From Gemmatimonadales bacterium (GTDB lineage: Bacteria > Gemmatimonadota > Gemmatimonadetes > Gemmatimonadales > GWC2-71-9), in NCBI GenBank assembly GCA_036279355.1, contig DASUJH010000002.1, positions 1 through 64,000 on the forward strand: DNA of 64,000 bases. Reading direction: 5' to 3'. This document shows, in pieces, positions 54,781 through 63,181 of this stretch (its first letter is position 1; each line of letters begins with the position of its first letter). Made by a program: the position numbers and the translations under genes. The notes below the pieces were generated by a model. The model had not been told where the DNA came from and ran no database searches. It worked only from the letters and a program-made list of their open reading frames with translations.

Positions 54781-55787
54781 CAGAACACCGACACCTTGAA
54801 GTACCGCTTGGGGTTCGCCTTGATGTCGGCGAGGAGCTGGCGGAGCTCGGTGACGGTACGCGTGGTCTCCACGTAGAGCGCGGAGTCGGCGGCCAGCCGG
54901 CCGAGGGTGCCCTGGCCGCGCTCGATCCGGGAGAGCAGCGAGTCGGCGGTTTGCAGCGTGCGCACGAGGCTCCCCTGGCTCTCATGCGCGGCCGCCATCA
55001 CTGAGCGGAAGTCGTGCGCCGCGTCCTTCAGGTCGGCGCTCGCACTGCGGGTGTTGTTGAGGATCTCCTGCAACTGGTTCGCGTTGGTGGCCGTGTCCAT
55101 GCGCGATACCGTGTGCTCGAAGCTCCGCGCGATGCCGGCGAACGCGTCGGCCGAGGTGGCGACGCTCTTGCTCACGTGGTCAAGGCGGTCGGCCTGCGCA
55201 TCGGTGAATTTGGCGACGCGGTGGGAGATCGACGCGAGGTCGAGCACGCTCTGCTGCAACTGATGCAGCGCGGTGGTGTCGAACACGCCGCGGATGCGCT
55301 GGGTCACGTCGGCCACGTCGCCCGCGATGCGGCTCGCCTGGGCGGTGAGCTGGCCGATGTCGGGCAGCGTGGCGCCGGGCCATGCATCGCCGCCGGTGGT
55401 ATCGGATTCGACCAGCGCCGCGCGCACGTTGGGATCGTCCGGCAGCGGCTCGAACGGGATGATGTTCGCCGCCCACTCGCCGAACAGGCTGTTGGAGGCG
55501 GAGATCACCGCCGGCTTTCGCGGCAACGTGACGGTCTTGTCGACGGTGAGCTCGGCTTCCACCCATTCGTCGCGCGCGAGGCGGATCGCCTCGACCCGGC
55601 CCACTTTGACGCCGCGGAGTGTGACCGGCGCGCCGACACCGAGGCCGCCCACGGTGCGGAAGCGCGCGACGTAAATGTCCTGCTGGCTGTTCATCCCCCG
55701 CCCGCTCAGCCAGAGCGCGCCGCCGATCACCAGGGCGAGCGAGCCGAGCACCACCAGGCCGACCACAAACTCGTTGCCGCGCTTCAC
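54780..55787 (-). CDS. mlaD: MlaD-like MCE-domain protein
   Basis: A 335-residue protein. One N-terminal membrane helix lies at about 8-28 (VVGLVVLGSLALVIGGALWL), then the MCE domain at about 36-115 (YVARFRTVGGLGVGAPVTLR, GVKVGRVEAI), then a long helical region to the C-terminus. MCE rings bind lipids in the periplasm for retrograde or anterograde phospholipid transport. It follows the MlaF-like ATPase by 13 bases. Confidence 0.93.
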   Translation of the reverse strand: MKRGNEFVVGLVVLGSLALVIGGALWLSGRGMNSQQDIYVARFRTVGGLGVGAPVTLRGVKVGRVEAIRLARDEWVEAELTVDKTVTLPRKPAVISASNSLFGEWAANIIPFEPLPDDPNVRAALVESDTTGGDAWPGATLPDIGQLTAQASRIAGDVADVTQRIRGVFDTTALHQLQQSVLDLASISHRVAKFTDAQADRLDHVSKSVATSADAFAGIARSFEHTVSRMDTATNANQLQEILNNTRSASADLKDAAHDFRSVMAAAHESQGSLVRTLQTADSLLSRIERGQGTLGRLAADSALYVETTRTVTELRQLLADIKANPKRYFKVSVF

Positions 55788-55800
55788 GCCGTTGGCCTCG

Positions 55801-56538
55801 TCATGCGGACCTCACGCTGTCGGGGCGTCCTTCGATGAACTGACGCACGACGGGATCGTCGGTCGCCTGCATCTCGGCGGGCGTTCCCACCTGGCGGATC
55901 ATGCCGTCGTGCAGCATGGCGATGCGGTCGCCGACGCTGAACGCGCTCCGCATGTCGTGGGTGACGACCACGCCGGTGACGCCGCGGTCTCGCGTGCGTT
56001 CCATCAGGCGGTCCATGACCGCCGCCGTTATGGGATCGAGCCCGGTGGTGGGCTCGTCGTATAGAATGTAGCGCGGCCGGAGGGCCACCGCTCGCGCGAT
56101 GCCGACCCGCTTGCGCATGCCGCCCGAGAGCTCCGACGGCATGCGCTCCTCCGCGCCGGTGAGATCGACCAGCGCCAGGCTCTCCGCGATCCGCTCTTTG
56201 ATGGCCTCTTCGTCATACCCCCGCTTCACGAGCCCGAGCCGGATGTTCTCCGCCACGTTCATCGAATCGAACAATGCGGCGAACTGAAAGACGTAGCCGA
56301 TCTGCCCTCTCAACTTCCCCAGCTCCGCGCGATCCAGATCCGGCACGTTGCATCCATCCACCTCGATCCGCCCGGCATCGGCCTCGAGCAGCCCGGCGAT
56401 GAGCTTCAGGGTGACGCTCTTGCCGCTCCCGGACGCGCCGATGATGACGGTGTTCAGACCCTCCGGTACGTCCAGCGTGAGCCCTTGAAGCACCGTCTTT
56501 GGGCCGAAAGACTTGTGGACGTCTTGCAGGCGGATCAT
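55801..56538 (-). CDS. mlaF: MlaF-like ABC transporter ATPase
   Basis: A 245-residue ATPase. Walker A is IIGASGSGKSVTLK, the Q-loop lies in YVFQFAALFDSMNV, the signature is ELSGGMRKRVGIARA, Walker B is YILYDEPTTGLDP, and the H-loop is VVTHD. The match to Ttg2A/MlaF is close, including the GGMRKR signature. It powers lipid movement through MlaE and MlaD. ATG 56538 begins the standard MIRLQDVHKSFG N-terminus. Confidence 0.96.
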   Translation of the reverse strand: MIRLQDVHKSFGPKTVLQGLTLDVPEGLNTVIIGASGSGKSVTLKLIAGLLEADAGRIEVDGCNVPDLDRAELGKLRGQIGYVFQFAALFDSMNVAENIRLGLVKRGYDEEAIKERIAESLALVDLTGAEERMPSELSGGMRKRVGIARAVALRPRYILYDEPTTGLDPITAAVMDRLMERTRDRGVTGVVVTHDMRSAFSVGDRIAMLHDGMIRQVGTPAEMQATDDPVVRQFIEGRPDSVRSA

Positions 56539-56560
56539 TGGGGGCGGTCGCCCGGCCGCC

Positions 56561-57277
56561 TCACAACAGCACCAACGCCCAGAACGCGTCCAGCACCAGA
56601 ATCGCCTGACACCCATGCACCACCGCCCGAGTCGTCGCTCGGCCGACGCCCTCGGCGCCGCCCTCGGTCGAGAGACCCTGGACGCAGCCCATGAGGGCGA
56701 CGGCGGCGCCGAAGCTCGCGCTCTTCACCAGGCCGAACCAGACGTCCTTGAAGTGGTAGAAGAGGCGCAGGCCCTTGAGGAAATCGGGCGTGCTGAGCTG
56801 GAGCAGGTTGATCGACGTGAGCCATCCCGCGCCGACGCCGACGGCAATCGCAAAGCTCGTCACCACCGGAAACATCAGCGTGGCCGCGAGCACGCGGGGG
56901 ACCACGAGGTAGGCACTCCGGTCGTAGGAGAGCGACTCCAGCGCGTCGACCTGTTCGGTGACCCGCATGGTGCCCAGCTCGGCCGCGATGTTGGCGCCCA
57001 CCCGGCCCGCGAGCGCCATCCCGGTGAGCACCGGGCCCAGCTCCATCATGATCGTCTTGCCGACGAGCGAGCCCACGAAGTAGAGGGGCACGGCGCCGGT
57101 GAAGATGTAGGAGGAGAGGAGTGCCAGGACGATGCCGGTGAAGACGGCGATGAACACGGCGATCGGCACCGAATCGACGCCGAGTCGACGCATCTGGCCA
57201 AGCAGAAGCGGCCGCCAGGTGGGGACGTCGGCCACGGCGCGAGCCGCCTCGGTGCTCCAGCGGCCCACGTCCGCCAC
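56561..57277 (-). CDS. mlaE: MlaE-like ABC transporter permease
   Basis: A 238-residue permease with about five to six membrane helices. The conserved MlaE core is present: LGPVLTGMALAGRVGANIAAELGTMRVTEQ (two family motifs), then LVVPRVLAATLMFP and VWFGLVKSASFGAAVALMGC. GTG 57277 is chosen, with GGGGCGGG upstream; GTG 57316 would add 13 residues. It sits 22 bases before mlaF. No MlaB or MlaC gene is present. Confidence 0.93.
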   Translation of the reverse strand: MADVGRWSTEAARAVADVPTWRPLLLGQMRRLGVDSVPIAVFIAVFTGIVLALLSSYIFTGAVPLYFVGSLVGKTIMMELGPVLTGMALAGRVGANIAAELGTMRVTEQVDALESLSYDRSAYLVVPRVLAATLMFPVVTSFAIAVGVGAGWLTSINLLQLSTPDFLKGLRLFYHFKDVWFGLVKSASFGAAVALMGCVQGLSTEGGAEGVGRATTRAVVHGCQAILVLDAFWALVLL

Positions 57278-57389
57278 GATCCCGCCCCTGGCACGACGGG
57301 AAGCGACGAGGGGCACGGCAGGAAGGTACGGCGGAAACTGTTCGCTCGGAAGGCGTGCGCGGACTATGGCGTCGGGAGTCGCGACATCC

Positions 57390-58397
57390 TCATGCGGCAA
57401 AGCTCGCGAGCGCCCGCCCCACGTCGCCCTGCCGGAGCCGCTTGAGCGCCCGGTCGCGGAGCTGTCGCACCCGCTCACGCGTGACACCGAGCATCCCGCC
57501 GATCTCCTCCAGCGTGTGCTCCCGCCCGCCGTCCAGCCCGAAGTAGAGCCGGAGCACCTTGGCATCGCGCGGCGGCAGGGTTCGGAGCGCCTGCTCGATC
57601 TCATCGGAGAGGAATCGGTCCATGGCCTGCTCTTCGGCGTCGGACTGGTCGTCCACGATGAACCGCTCGATCATCGAGCGGTCGCCTTCCGGATCGAGCG
57701 GCGCGTCGAGCCGCACGTCGCTCGTGTTGAGCGCCGCGAGTGACTGCACCACGTCGAGCGAGAGCCCCACCGCGTGGGAGATCTCTTCCGGCGTAGGCTC
57801 CCGCCGAAGCTCCTGCCGGAGCGCCTCGGCCGTGCGCACGATCTTCGAGAGGTCGGCCGTGCGGTTGAGCGGTACGCGCACGGTGCGCCCGTGCCGCGCG
57901 AGTGCTGCGAGGATGGCCTGCCGGATCCACCAGACCGCGTAGGAGATGAACTTGACGCCCTGGTCGGGGTCGAACTTGCGGGCGGCGGTGAGCAACCCGA
58001 CATTGCCCTCGCCGATGAGATCGGTGAGCGGGAGCCCGCGGTTCTGATATTTCTTGGCGACCGAGATGACGAACCGCAGGTTGCGCTTCACCAGCTCCTG
58101 CATCGCCTCCTGGTCGCCGGCGCGCACCCGTCGCGCGATGGCGATCTCCTGCGGCGGTGTGAGTAGCGGCGTCTTGCTCACCTCGAAGAGATACTGATCG
58201 AGGATGTCGCGGTCGGCGTCGTACACGCCGAGGCTCTTGGCGGTCTCCCGCTTTCGAGGGCGGCGCGGCTTGGGCGGCGTCTGCGCCAGGATTTCGGCCG
58301 TGGTGAGATCGTCGCTCAGGCGCTCGGACGGCGGGACCGGCGCGGCGCGGGCGCGCTCGGGGTTCCGTCTCTCGGGCTCGGGCTTCTTCTTCGGCAT
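57390..58397 (-). CDS. Sigma-70 family RNA polymerase sigma factor (RpoD/RpoS-like)
   Basis: A 335-residue factor with regions 1.2 (YDADRDILDQYLFEVSKTPL), 2 (AMQELVKRNLRFVISVAKKY; GLPLTDLIGEGNVGLLTAA; WWIRQAILAALA), 3 and 4 (EHTLEEIGGMLGVTRERVRQ). There is no large region 1.1, so it may be a group 2 factor. ATG 58397 is used. The frame remains open to GTG 58496, which would add 33 residues of VEQQR-type repeats; the true start is unclear. The tRNA genes start about 190 bases upstream on the opposite strand. Confidence 0.93.
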   Translation of the reverse strand: MPKKKPEPERRNPERARAAPVPPSERLSDDLTTAEILAQTPPKPRRPRKRETAKSLGVYDADRDILDQYLFEVSKTPLLTPPQEIAIARRVRAGDQEAMQELVKRNLRFVISVAKKYQNRGLPLTDLIGEGNVGLLTAARKFDPDQGVKFISYAVWWIRQAILAALARHGRTVRVPLNRTADLSKIVRTAEALRQELRREPTPEEISHAVGLSLDVVQSLAALNTSDVRLDAPLDPEGDRSMIERFIVDDQSDAEEQAMDRFLSDEIEQALRTLPPRDAKVLRLYFGLDGGREHTLEEIGGMLGVTRERVRQLRDRALKRLRQGDVGRALASFAA

Positions 58398-58406
58398 CCG
58401 TGATCG

Positions 58407-58451
58407 CTGCTCGACTCGTTGCTGCTCGATTCGCTGCTGCTCGACTCGGTC
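58407..58451. repeat. Three 15-bp tandem units upstream of the sigma gene
   Basis: CTGCTCGACTCGTTG (58407-58421), CTGCTCGATTCGCTG (58422-58436) and CTGCTCGACTCGGTC (58437-58451). On the sigma gene strand they read as VEQQR/IEQQR repeats if translation starts at GTG 58496, or they lie in the leader if it starts at ATG 58397. Confidence 0.8.
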
Positions 58452-58584
58452 CTGCGTGTCGTCTCGAACGTTCCTGCTTGACGCATCTTCGGGCACGGGC
58501 TAGGTTCCCGTGCTGCTGCCGCCAGGATCAGTACGTGGACGGAAGAACCCACGGAAGGTGCACTGAATGGCGCGGCAATGTAAT

Positions 58585-58657
58585 GGGGGCGTAGCTCAGT
58601 TGGGAGAGCGCGTGAATGGCATTCACGAGGTCAGGGGTTCGATCCCCCTCGCCTCCA
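58585..58657 (+). tRNA. tRNA-Ala (GGC)
   Basis: Acceptor GGGGGCG pairs with CGCCTCC, with discriminator A. The D-arm is AGCTCAGTTGGGAGAGC, the anticodon loop ATGGCAT between CGTGA and TCACG, and the T-arm GGGTTCGATCCC. CCA is not encoded. Confidence 0.95.
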
Positions 58658-58775
58658 TGAGAGGCCGGGGAGCCCGCTCTTAGCCCCGCCTCGCGGCGCC
58701 GGTTTCCGAGCGCGCCGAGCGGCCCGGCCGCTGGTTGCGCCGGCTCGCACCGCACGCTACAATCCGGTCCGATTC

Positions 58776-58848
58776 GCGGGAATAGCTCAGTTGGTAGAGC
58801 ACAACCTTGCCAAGGTTGGGGTCGCGGGTTCGAGTCCCGTTTCCCGCT
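58776..58848 (+). tRNA. tRNA-Gly (GCC)
   Basis: Acceptor GCGGGAA pairs with TTCCCGC, with discriminator T. The anticodon loop is TTGCCAA between CAACC and GGTTG, and the T-arm CGGGTTCGAGTCCCG. CCA is not encoded. Confidence 0.95.
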
Positions 58849-58915
58849 CTCGACGGTCGGTCGGATGCACCGCAAGGTTGTTGAGTGTGATGGGCAGCAG
58901 GGCTCAGATCAACGT

Positions 58916-58989
58916 CGCGGGGTGGAGCAGTCTGGTAGCTCGCCGGGCTCATAACCCGGAGGTCGTGGGTTCAAATCCCACCCCCGCTA
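58916..58989 (+). tRNA. Initiator tRNA-fMet (CAT)
   Basis: The acceptor begins CGCGGGG and ends CCCCGCT plus A, leaving the first pair (C1/T72) mismatched as in initiators. The anticodon stem CCGGG/CCCGG has the run of three G-C pairs that marks initiator tRNA, with loop CTCATAA. The T-arm is GTGGGTTCAAATCCCAC. Confidence 0.93.
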
Positions 58990-59098
58990 TCGCGCGGACA
59001 GGCGGACAGGCGGACAGACGGTCAGTGGTTCCGGCGAGGGGAGCCTCTCCGACGCCAAGAGCCACCGACCGCCTGTCCGTCTGTCCGTCTGACCGCCT
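58984..59098. repeat. Inverted repeat of GGCGGACAG units between tRNA genes
   Basis: The left part reads as tandem CGGACAGG/CGGACAGA units up to 59029. The right part (about 59062-59098) is the inverted copy, pairing at roughly 30 of 37 positions with several G-T pairs. The centre can form its own small stem (GGCG...CGCC). GAGCCACCGACCGCCTGTCC at 59059-59078 is shared with the E1 alpha element. Confidence 0.85.
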
Positions 59099-59103
59099 TA
59101 CGC

Positions 59104-59177
59104 GGGCGGTTAGCTCAGTTGGTTAGAGCGCCACGTTGACATCGTGGAGGTCACAAGTTCGAGCCTTGTACCGCCCA
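59104..59177 (+). tRNA. tRNA-Val (GAC)
   Basis: Acceptor GGGCGGT pairs with ACCGCCC, with discriminator A. The anticodon loop is TTGACAT between CCACG and CGTGG, and the T-arm ACAAGTTCGAGCCTTGT. It begins a few bases after the inverted repeat. Confidence 0.95.
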
Positions 59178-59221
59178 TCGACGCCGGTGCCGGCACCCTT
59201 TTCCGCATGGCGACCGGCTCT

Positions 59222-59295
59222 GCGCCCTTAGCTCAACTGGATAGAGCATCTGACTACGGATCAGAAGGCTGGGGGTTCGAATCCCTCAGGGCGCA
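59222..59295 (+). tRNA. tRNA-Arg (ACG)
   Basis: Acceptor GCGCCCT pairs with AGGGCGC, with discriminator A. The anticodon loop is CTACGGA between TCTGA and TCAGA; ACG is the species normally edited to ICG by TadA. Confidence 0.95.
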
Positions 59296-59380
59296 TGTCG
59301 CGGTCCCGGTGCATGGCGCGGTGCCGCAGAGCGGCAGGGCAATAGCACTCGAGCGACAAGGCGCAGCGATGCGGCGAGTG

Positions 59381-59455
59381 CGGGGCGTGGCGCAGTCCGG
59401 TTAGCGCGCCTGCTTCGGGAGCAGGAGGTCCCCGGTTCAAATCCGGGCGCCCCGA
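59381..59455 (+). tRNA. tRNA-Pro (CGG)
   Basis: Acceptor CGGGGCG pairs with CGCCCCG, with discriminator A. The anticodon loop is TTCGGGA between CCTGC and GCAGG, and the T-arm CCCGGTTCAAATCCGGG. Confidence 0.95.
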
Positions 59456-59460
59456 TCGAA

Positions 59461-59503
59461 CGCCCGAACGGCCGGCTTCCAACGGAAGCCGGCCGTTCGG
59501 GCG
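59461..59503 (+). terminator. Perfect 20-bp hairpin ending the tRNA cluster
   Basis: CGCCCGAACGGCCGGCTTCC (59461-59480) pairs base for base with 59484-59503 across a 3-base AAC loop, six bases after tRNA-Pro. No U-tract follows. It is the longest exact hairpin in the window and is well placed as a terminator. Confidence 0.85.
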
Positions 59504-59616
59504 TGGGGCGCCCAACTTGCCGGTTCGCGCGCACGGGAAACCTGGGTTGCTGCCTCGTCGTACGGATCGCCGGATGCCACCAGGCATCGGCGATCGACGA
59601 TCTGTCCGGAGGCTCC

Positions 59617-60366
59617 GTGCGCGCACTCGCCGCCGTGCTCCCGTTCCTCCTTCTGGCCCTGCACACAGCGCCGAAAAGCGGCGAAGATCTCGTGCGGCGC
59701 ATGCACGCCCGGTACGCCGGCCGCTGGTATCATACCGTCACCTTTACGCAGACGACGAGCTTCCCTGATCGCGCCGCCCAGACCTGGTACGAGGCGGCCA
59801 CCATTCCGGGCAAGCTGCGCATCGACGTCGCGCCGCTCGACAGCATGACCGCGTTCATGTTCGTGGGCGACTCGGCCGTCGTGTTCCGCCACGGTGCACG
59901 CACCGGCGCGCGGCGCGACCGCAACCTGCTCATGACGCTGGGCTTCGACGTGTACGCGCAGGCGCCGGAGACGACCATCGCGCAGCTCCGCGCCGAGGGC
60001 ATCGACCTGGGCAAGATTCGCGAGGACCGCTGGAGCGGCGTAAAGGTCTGGGTCGTGGGTGCCGAGCGGGGGGATACTACCTCAGGCCAGTTCTGGATCG
60101 AGCAGGACCGCCTGCTCTTCGTGCGCCTGATCCAGCCGCACACGAATCCGCAGCGGGCCGGCGCGCCGCCGAATCTGCTCGACGTCACCTTCGAGAATTA
60201 TCGGCGGCTCGACCGCGGCTGGGTGGCGCCTCGCGTGGTGATCAAACTCAACGGGAAGGAAATCCAGCGCGAGCAGTACACCGGCATCCGCGCCGACGTG
60301 CCGCTGCAAGCCGATCTCTACGACACACAGGTCTATCGCAAGCCCGGGTGGGTCGGTGGCCCGTAG
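59617..60366 (+). CDS. Exported LolA-like or outer-membrane lipoprotein-sorting-like protein
   Basis: A 249-residue protein with a signal peptide (VRALAAVLPFLLLALHTAP). A single beta-rich domain follows: YHTVTFTQTTSF, KLRIDVAPLDSMTAFMFVGD, TTSGQFWIEQDRLLFVRLIQ. These strand patterns and length resemble the LolA/LolB fold, but I see no diagnostic motif. GTG 59617 has GGAGG eight bases upstream. It ends 16 bases before the convergent kinase gene. Confidence 0.72.
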   Translation: MRALAAVLPFLLLALHTAPKSGEDLVRRMHARYAGRWYHTVTFTQTTSFPDRAAQTWYEAATIPGKLRIDVAPLDSMTAFMFVGDSAVVFRHGARTGARRDRNLLMTLGFDVYAQAPETTIAQLRAEGIDLGKIREDRWSGVKVWVVGAERGDTTSGQFWIEQDRLLFVRLIQPHTNPQRAGAPPNLLDVTFENYRRLDRGWVAPRVVIKLNGKEIQREQYTGIRADVPLQADLYDTQVYRKPGWVGGP

Positions 60367-60381
60367 CGCGCAGGCCTCGCG

Positions 60382-63102
60382 TCACCGCGCCTCCTTCCGG
60401 CGCAGATCATCGAACCAGTTGTCGACCCACACGATGCCGTCGTTCGCTTCCTCCGCCGTGCGGCGCGCCTTGCGGAAGAGGAACGTGCCGCTCGGCGTCA
60501 CGGCGAAGGATTGATGGAAGTTGTCGATCAGGAAGCCCGATGCGTCGAACAGCGGATGCAGCGACGAGACCGAGAAGGTCGGCGCCGTCGCGATCTCAGC
60601 GGCGATGACCCGGGCAGCTCCGTCCAGATAGAACAGCTCGCGCCCGCCGGGCGACCAGCGCGCCTCGGCCCCGCCGCCATTCGACACCTGCCATCGCCCG
60701 GCCGATGAGTTCGGGAAGGGACGCACGTACACCTCGTTGCGGCCGGACTCGTCGGAGGTATACGCCACCCATCGGCCGTCGGGCGAGAGCGCCGGGTGCA
60801 GCTCGGAATACGGTGTGGCGGCGACCACGACCGGCACCGTGTCACCGGTGGTCCGCATGGCGAGGATGTCGCCGGCGCCGGCGTACCCATTATCGGTACG
60901 GAGCACGAGCCACGCTCCGTCCCGCGACCACGCAATTTCCTGAATGAGCTGACCCGGGCGGGCCAGCACGCGCTCGGGGGCGCTCCCGTCGGCCGGGCGC
61001 ACCATGACGAGGCTCTTGCCGGCCGAATCGCGGATCCAGGCGACCATGCGCCCGTCGCCGGACCAGACGGGCCGCTTGTCGGTGCCACCGAACGTGAATC
61101 GAGTGAGCGGTCCGCCGTTCAGCTGCTTGAGCCAGATGTCGACCCCGGTGCGGCCGGCGCCCCACCAGACCGCCAGCCGGCGCCCATCGGGAGAGGGCAC
61201 GAGGTCATTGATTGCGCCGTGCCACCCCGAATCCACCGGCGATACCGTTCCATCCCGCGCCACCTGTACCGCCTCGGCCTCATCGGCACTGGCGACGCCA
61301 CCGCGGATGTACGCGAGCGTACCCGAGGGCGACCACGCGAGTTGGATGATTCCGTGTCTGACCCGCACGCCGTTCAGCACCGGCACGGCGGCGCCGGTCA
61401 CTTCGAGACGGGCCGGATCAAACGGCGCGGTCATGGCCACGCCGTCGCTTCGCACATAGAGCAGTTGTCTGGTTGGGAGATCCCACGCCTGCAACACGTC
61501 CTCGAGCAGCAGCTTTGCATGACCGGTGCTGAGCTCGAGCACATAGACGGCCGTCGCGGCACATCCGGGGGAGCAGACCTGGAACAGCACGCCGCGCGCC
61601 TGGGGGAGCGCCGCCAGCGACGTGACACCACCGCCGTAGCCTGCCTTCGCCAGCACGACGCTCGTGGTGCCGCCGTCTTCGCTGACCCGCCGCAGCTCCT
61701 GGAGCGTGCGCGTCACGTAGATCACCGTGCCGTCGTCCAGCCAAGCAACGCCGCCCGGCTCGCTGGACGCGCTGTCGGCGATGCTGACCACGGCACCTCC
61801 CGTGGCGCGCACCTTTTTCACCTGTCCGTCCGCCACGAAGGCGATCCACCGCCCGTCAGGTGAAAACGCCGGCATGTGCGCGCGCTCCGTGCCCGGGATC
61901 GGCACCGGGTCGAGCGCGCTGCGGCTCTTGACGAAGAGGCGCGCGTTCTGCCCGTCCGCCTTGAACACGAGCATGGAACCGTCGGGCGAGAGCGCGAGCG
62001 CCGCCGAGTTCGCGTCCGCGGCCAGATTCGGATGGCCGCTCAGCGTGACGAGTTGCCAGGCGCTGGTTGCGGGCGAGGACCGTCCGCGCGCCCAACCCCA
62101 CGCGGCGAGCGGCAGCGCGATGAGCGCCACGGCCCAGCCGGCGATCGCGGCCGGGGAGAGGTGGCGCGCGGGCCGCCGCGCCGCCTGTGCCGACGTTCGG
62201 CCCGAGCGCGCGCGGCGGCCTGCGCTCCGGCGGTACTCGGCCCGCTCGTCGAGCGCCGCGGCGAACTCGGCCGCGCTGGCGAACCGGTCGGCCGTGAGCT
62301 TCTCGAGCGCCGTCAACACCGCGTCTTCCACGTGCTCGGGAACGCTCCGCCGCGCAGTCGAGAGGGGCGGCGGTTCCTCGGTGACGACCTTGGCGAGGAC
62401 GGCCTGGGCGGTGGGCGCCGTGAACGGCGGCTCGCCGGCCAGCATCTCGTAGGTCACGGCGCCGAGCGCATACACGTCGGTGCGCGCGTCGAGCGTGCGC
62501 TCGCCCATCGCCTGCTCGGGGCTCATGTAGTGGGGCGTGCCGAGCGAGAGCCCCGTCTGGGTCATCCGGCTGCCGCCCGCCTGCTCCACGGCGAGCGCAA
62601 TTCCGAAATCGGCCACGAGTGAATGGCCGTCGTGCAGCAGAATGTTTTCCGGCTTGATGTCGCGGTGGATTACCCCGCGCTTGTGGGCGTACTCGAGCGC
62701 GTCGGCGATTTCGGTGGCGATCCGCAGCGCATCGGGGATGGGAAGCTGCTTTTCCCGCGCGAGCCGGCCGCGCAGCGTCTCACCCTCGACGTAGGGCATG
62801 ACATAGTAGAGCCGGCCCTCGGCCGAGCCCGAGTCGAAGAGCGGCAGGATGTGGGGATGCTGCAGGTTGGCGGTAAGCTCGATCTCCTTGAGGAAACGCT
62901 CCGGCCCGAGCACCGCCGAGAGCTCGGGGTGCAACACCTTGATCGCCACGCGACGATGGTGCCGGAGATCCTCGGCCAGATAGACCGTGGCCATCCCCCC
63001 CGCGCCGAGCTCGCGCTCGATGCGGTAGCGCTCGGTCAGCGGGGCGGCGAGCGCGCCGCCAGGGCCGGCCAAGTCCGGGGCCGGGGGATCGGAGTTCGCC
63101 AT
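60382..63102 (-). CDS. Membrane Ser/Thr protein kinase with extracytoplasmic TolB-like propeller
   Basis: A 906-residue protein. The kinase domain spans about 25-290: glycine loop ELGAGGMATVYLAE, Lys55 in VAIKVL, catalytic Asp148 in HRDIKPENIL, Asp165 in DFG, and a GTPHYMSPEQ activation segment. A basic juxtamembrane region and one helix (about 327-345) follow. The outer part carries repeated SPDGRWIAFV-type strands of a WD40/TolB-like beta-propeller, expected to sense a ligand or protein. Many such kinases occur in Gemmatimonadota and Acidobacteriota; targets are unknown. Confidence 0.95.
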   Translation of the reverse strand: MANSDPPAPDLAGPGGALAAPLTERYRIERELGAGGMATVYLAEDLRHHRRVAIKVLHPELSAVLGPERFLKEIELTANLQHPHILPLFDSGSAEGRLYYVMPYVEGETLRGRLAREKQLPIPDALRIATEIADALEYAHKRGVIHRDIKPENILLHDGHSLVADFGIALAVEQAGGSRMTQTGLSLGTPHYMSPEQAMGERTLDARTDVYALGAVTYEMLAGEPPFTAPTAQAVLAKVVTEEPPPLSTARRSVPEHVEDAVLTALEKLTADRFASAAEFAAALDERAEYRRSAGRRARSGRTSAQAARRPARHLSPAAIAGWAVALIALPLAAWGWARGRSSPATSAWQLVTLSGHPNLAADANSAALALSPDGSMLVFKADGQNARLFVKSRSALDPVPIPGTERAHMPAFSPDGRWIAFVADGQVKKVRATGGAVVSIADSASSEPGGVAWLDDGTVIYVTRTLQELRRVSEDGGTTSVVLAKAGYGGGVTSLAALPQARGVLFQVCSPGCAATAVYVLELSTGHAKLLLEDVLQAWDLPTRQLLYVRSDGVAMTAPFDPARLEVTGAAVPVLNGVRVRHGIIQLAWSPSGTLAYIRGGVASADEAEAVQVARDGTVSPVDSGWHGAINDLVPSPDGRRLAVWWGAGRTGVDIWLKQLNGGPLTRFTFGGTDKRPVWSGDGRMVAWIRDSAGKSLVMVRPADGSAPERVLARPGQLIQEIAWSRDGAWLVLRTDNGYAGAGDILAMRTTGDTVPVVVAATPYSELHPALSPDGRWVAYTSDESGRNEVYVRPFPNSSAGRWQVSNGGGAEARWSPGGRELFYLDGAARVIAAEIATAPTFSVSSLHPLFDASGFLIDNFHQSFAVTPSGTFLFRKARRTAEEANDGIVWVDNWFDDLRRKEAR

Positions 63103-63181
63103 GCGGCAGTCGGCCTATGGGAATCGGGTTGGCGCGAATATGCATCCGCGGCCACCGGAAGTCACGCAGTATGTGCGTCGC

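Noticed and set aside
58984-59098. CRISPR array
   Set aside because: Units are about 9 bases, contiguous and arranged as inverted arms; there are no unique spacers of regular length and no cas genes.
58585-59503. Integrative element next to the tRNA cluster
   Set aside because: No integrase gene and no direct repeat of a tRNA 3' end was found; the repeats there belong to the short-unit inverted-repeat family.
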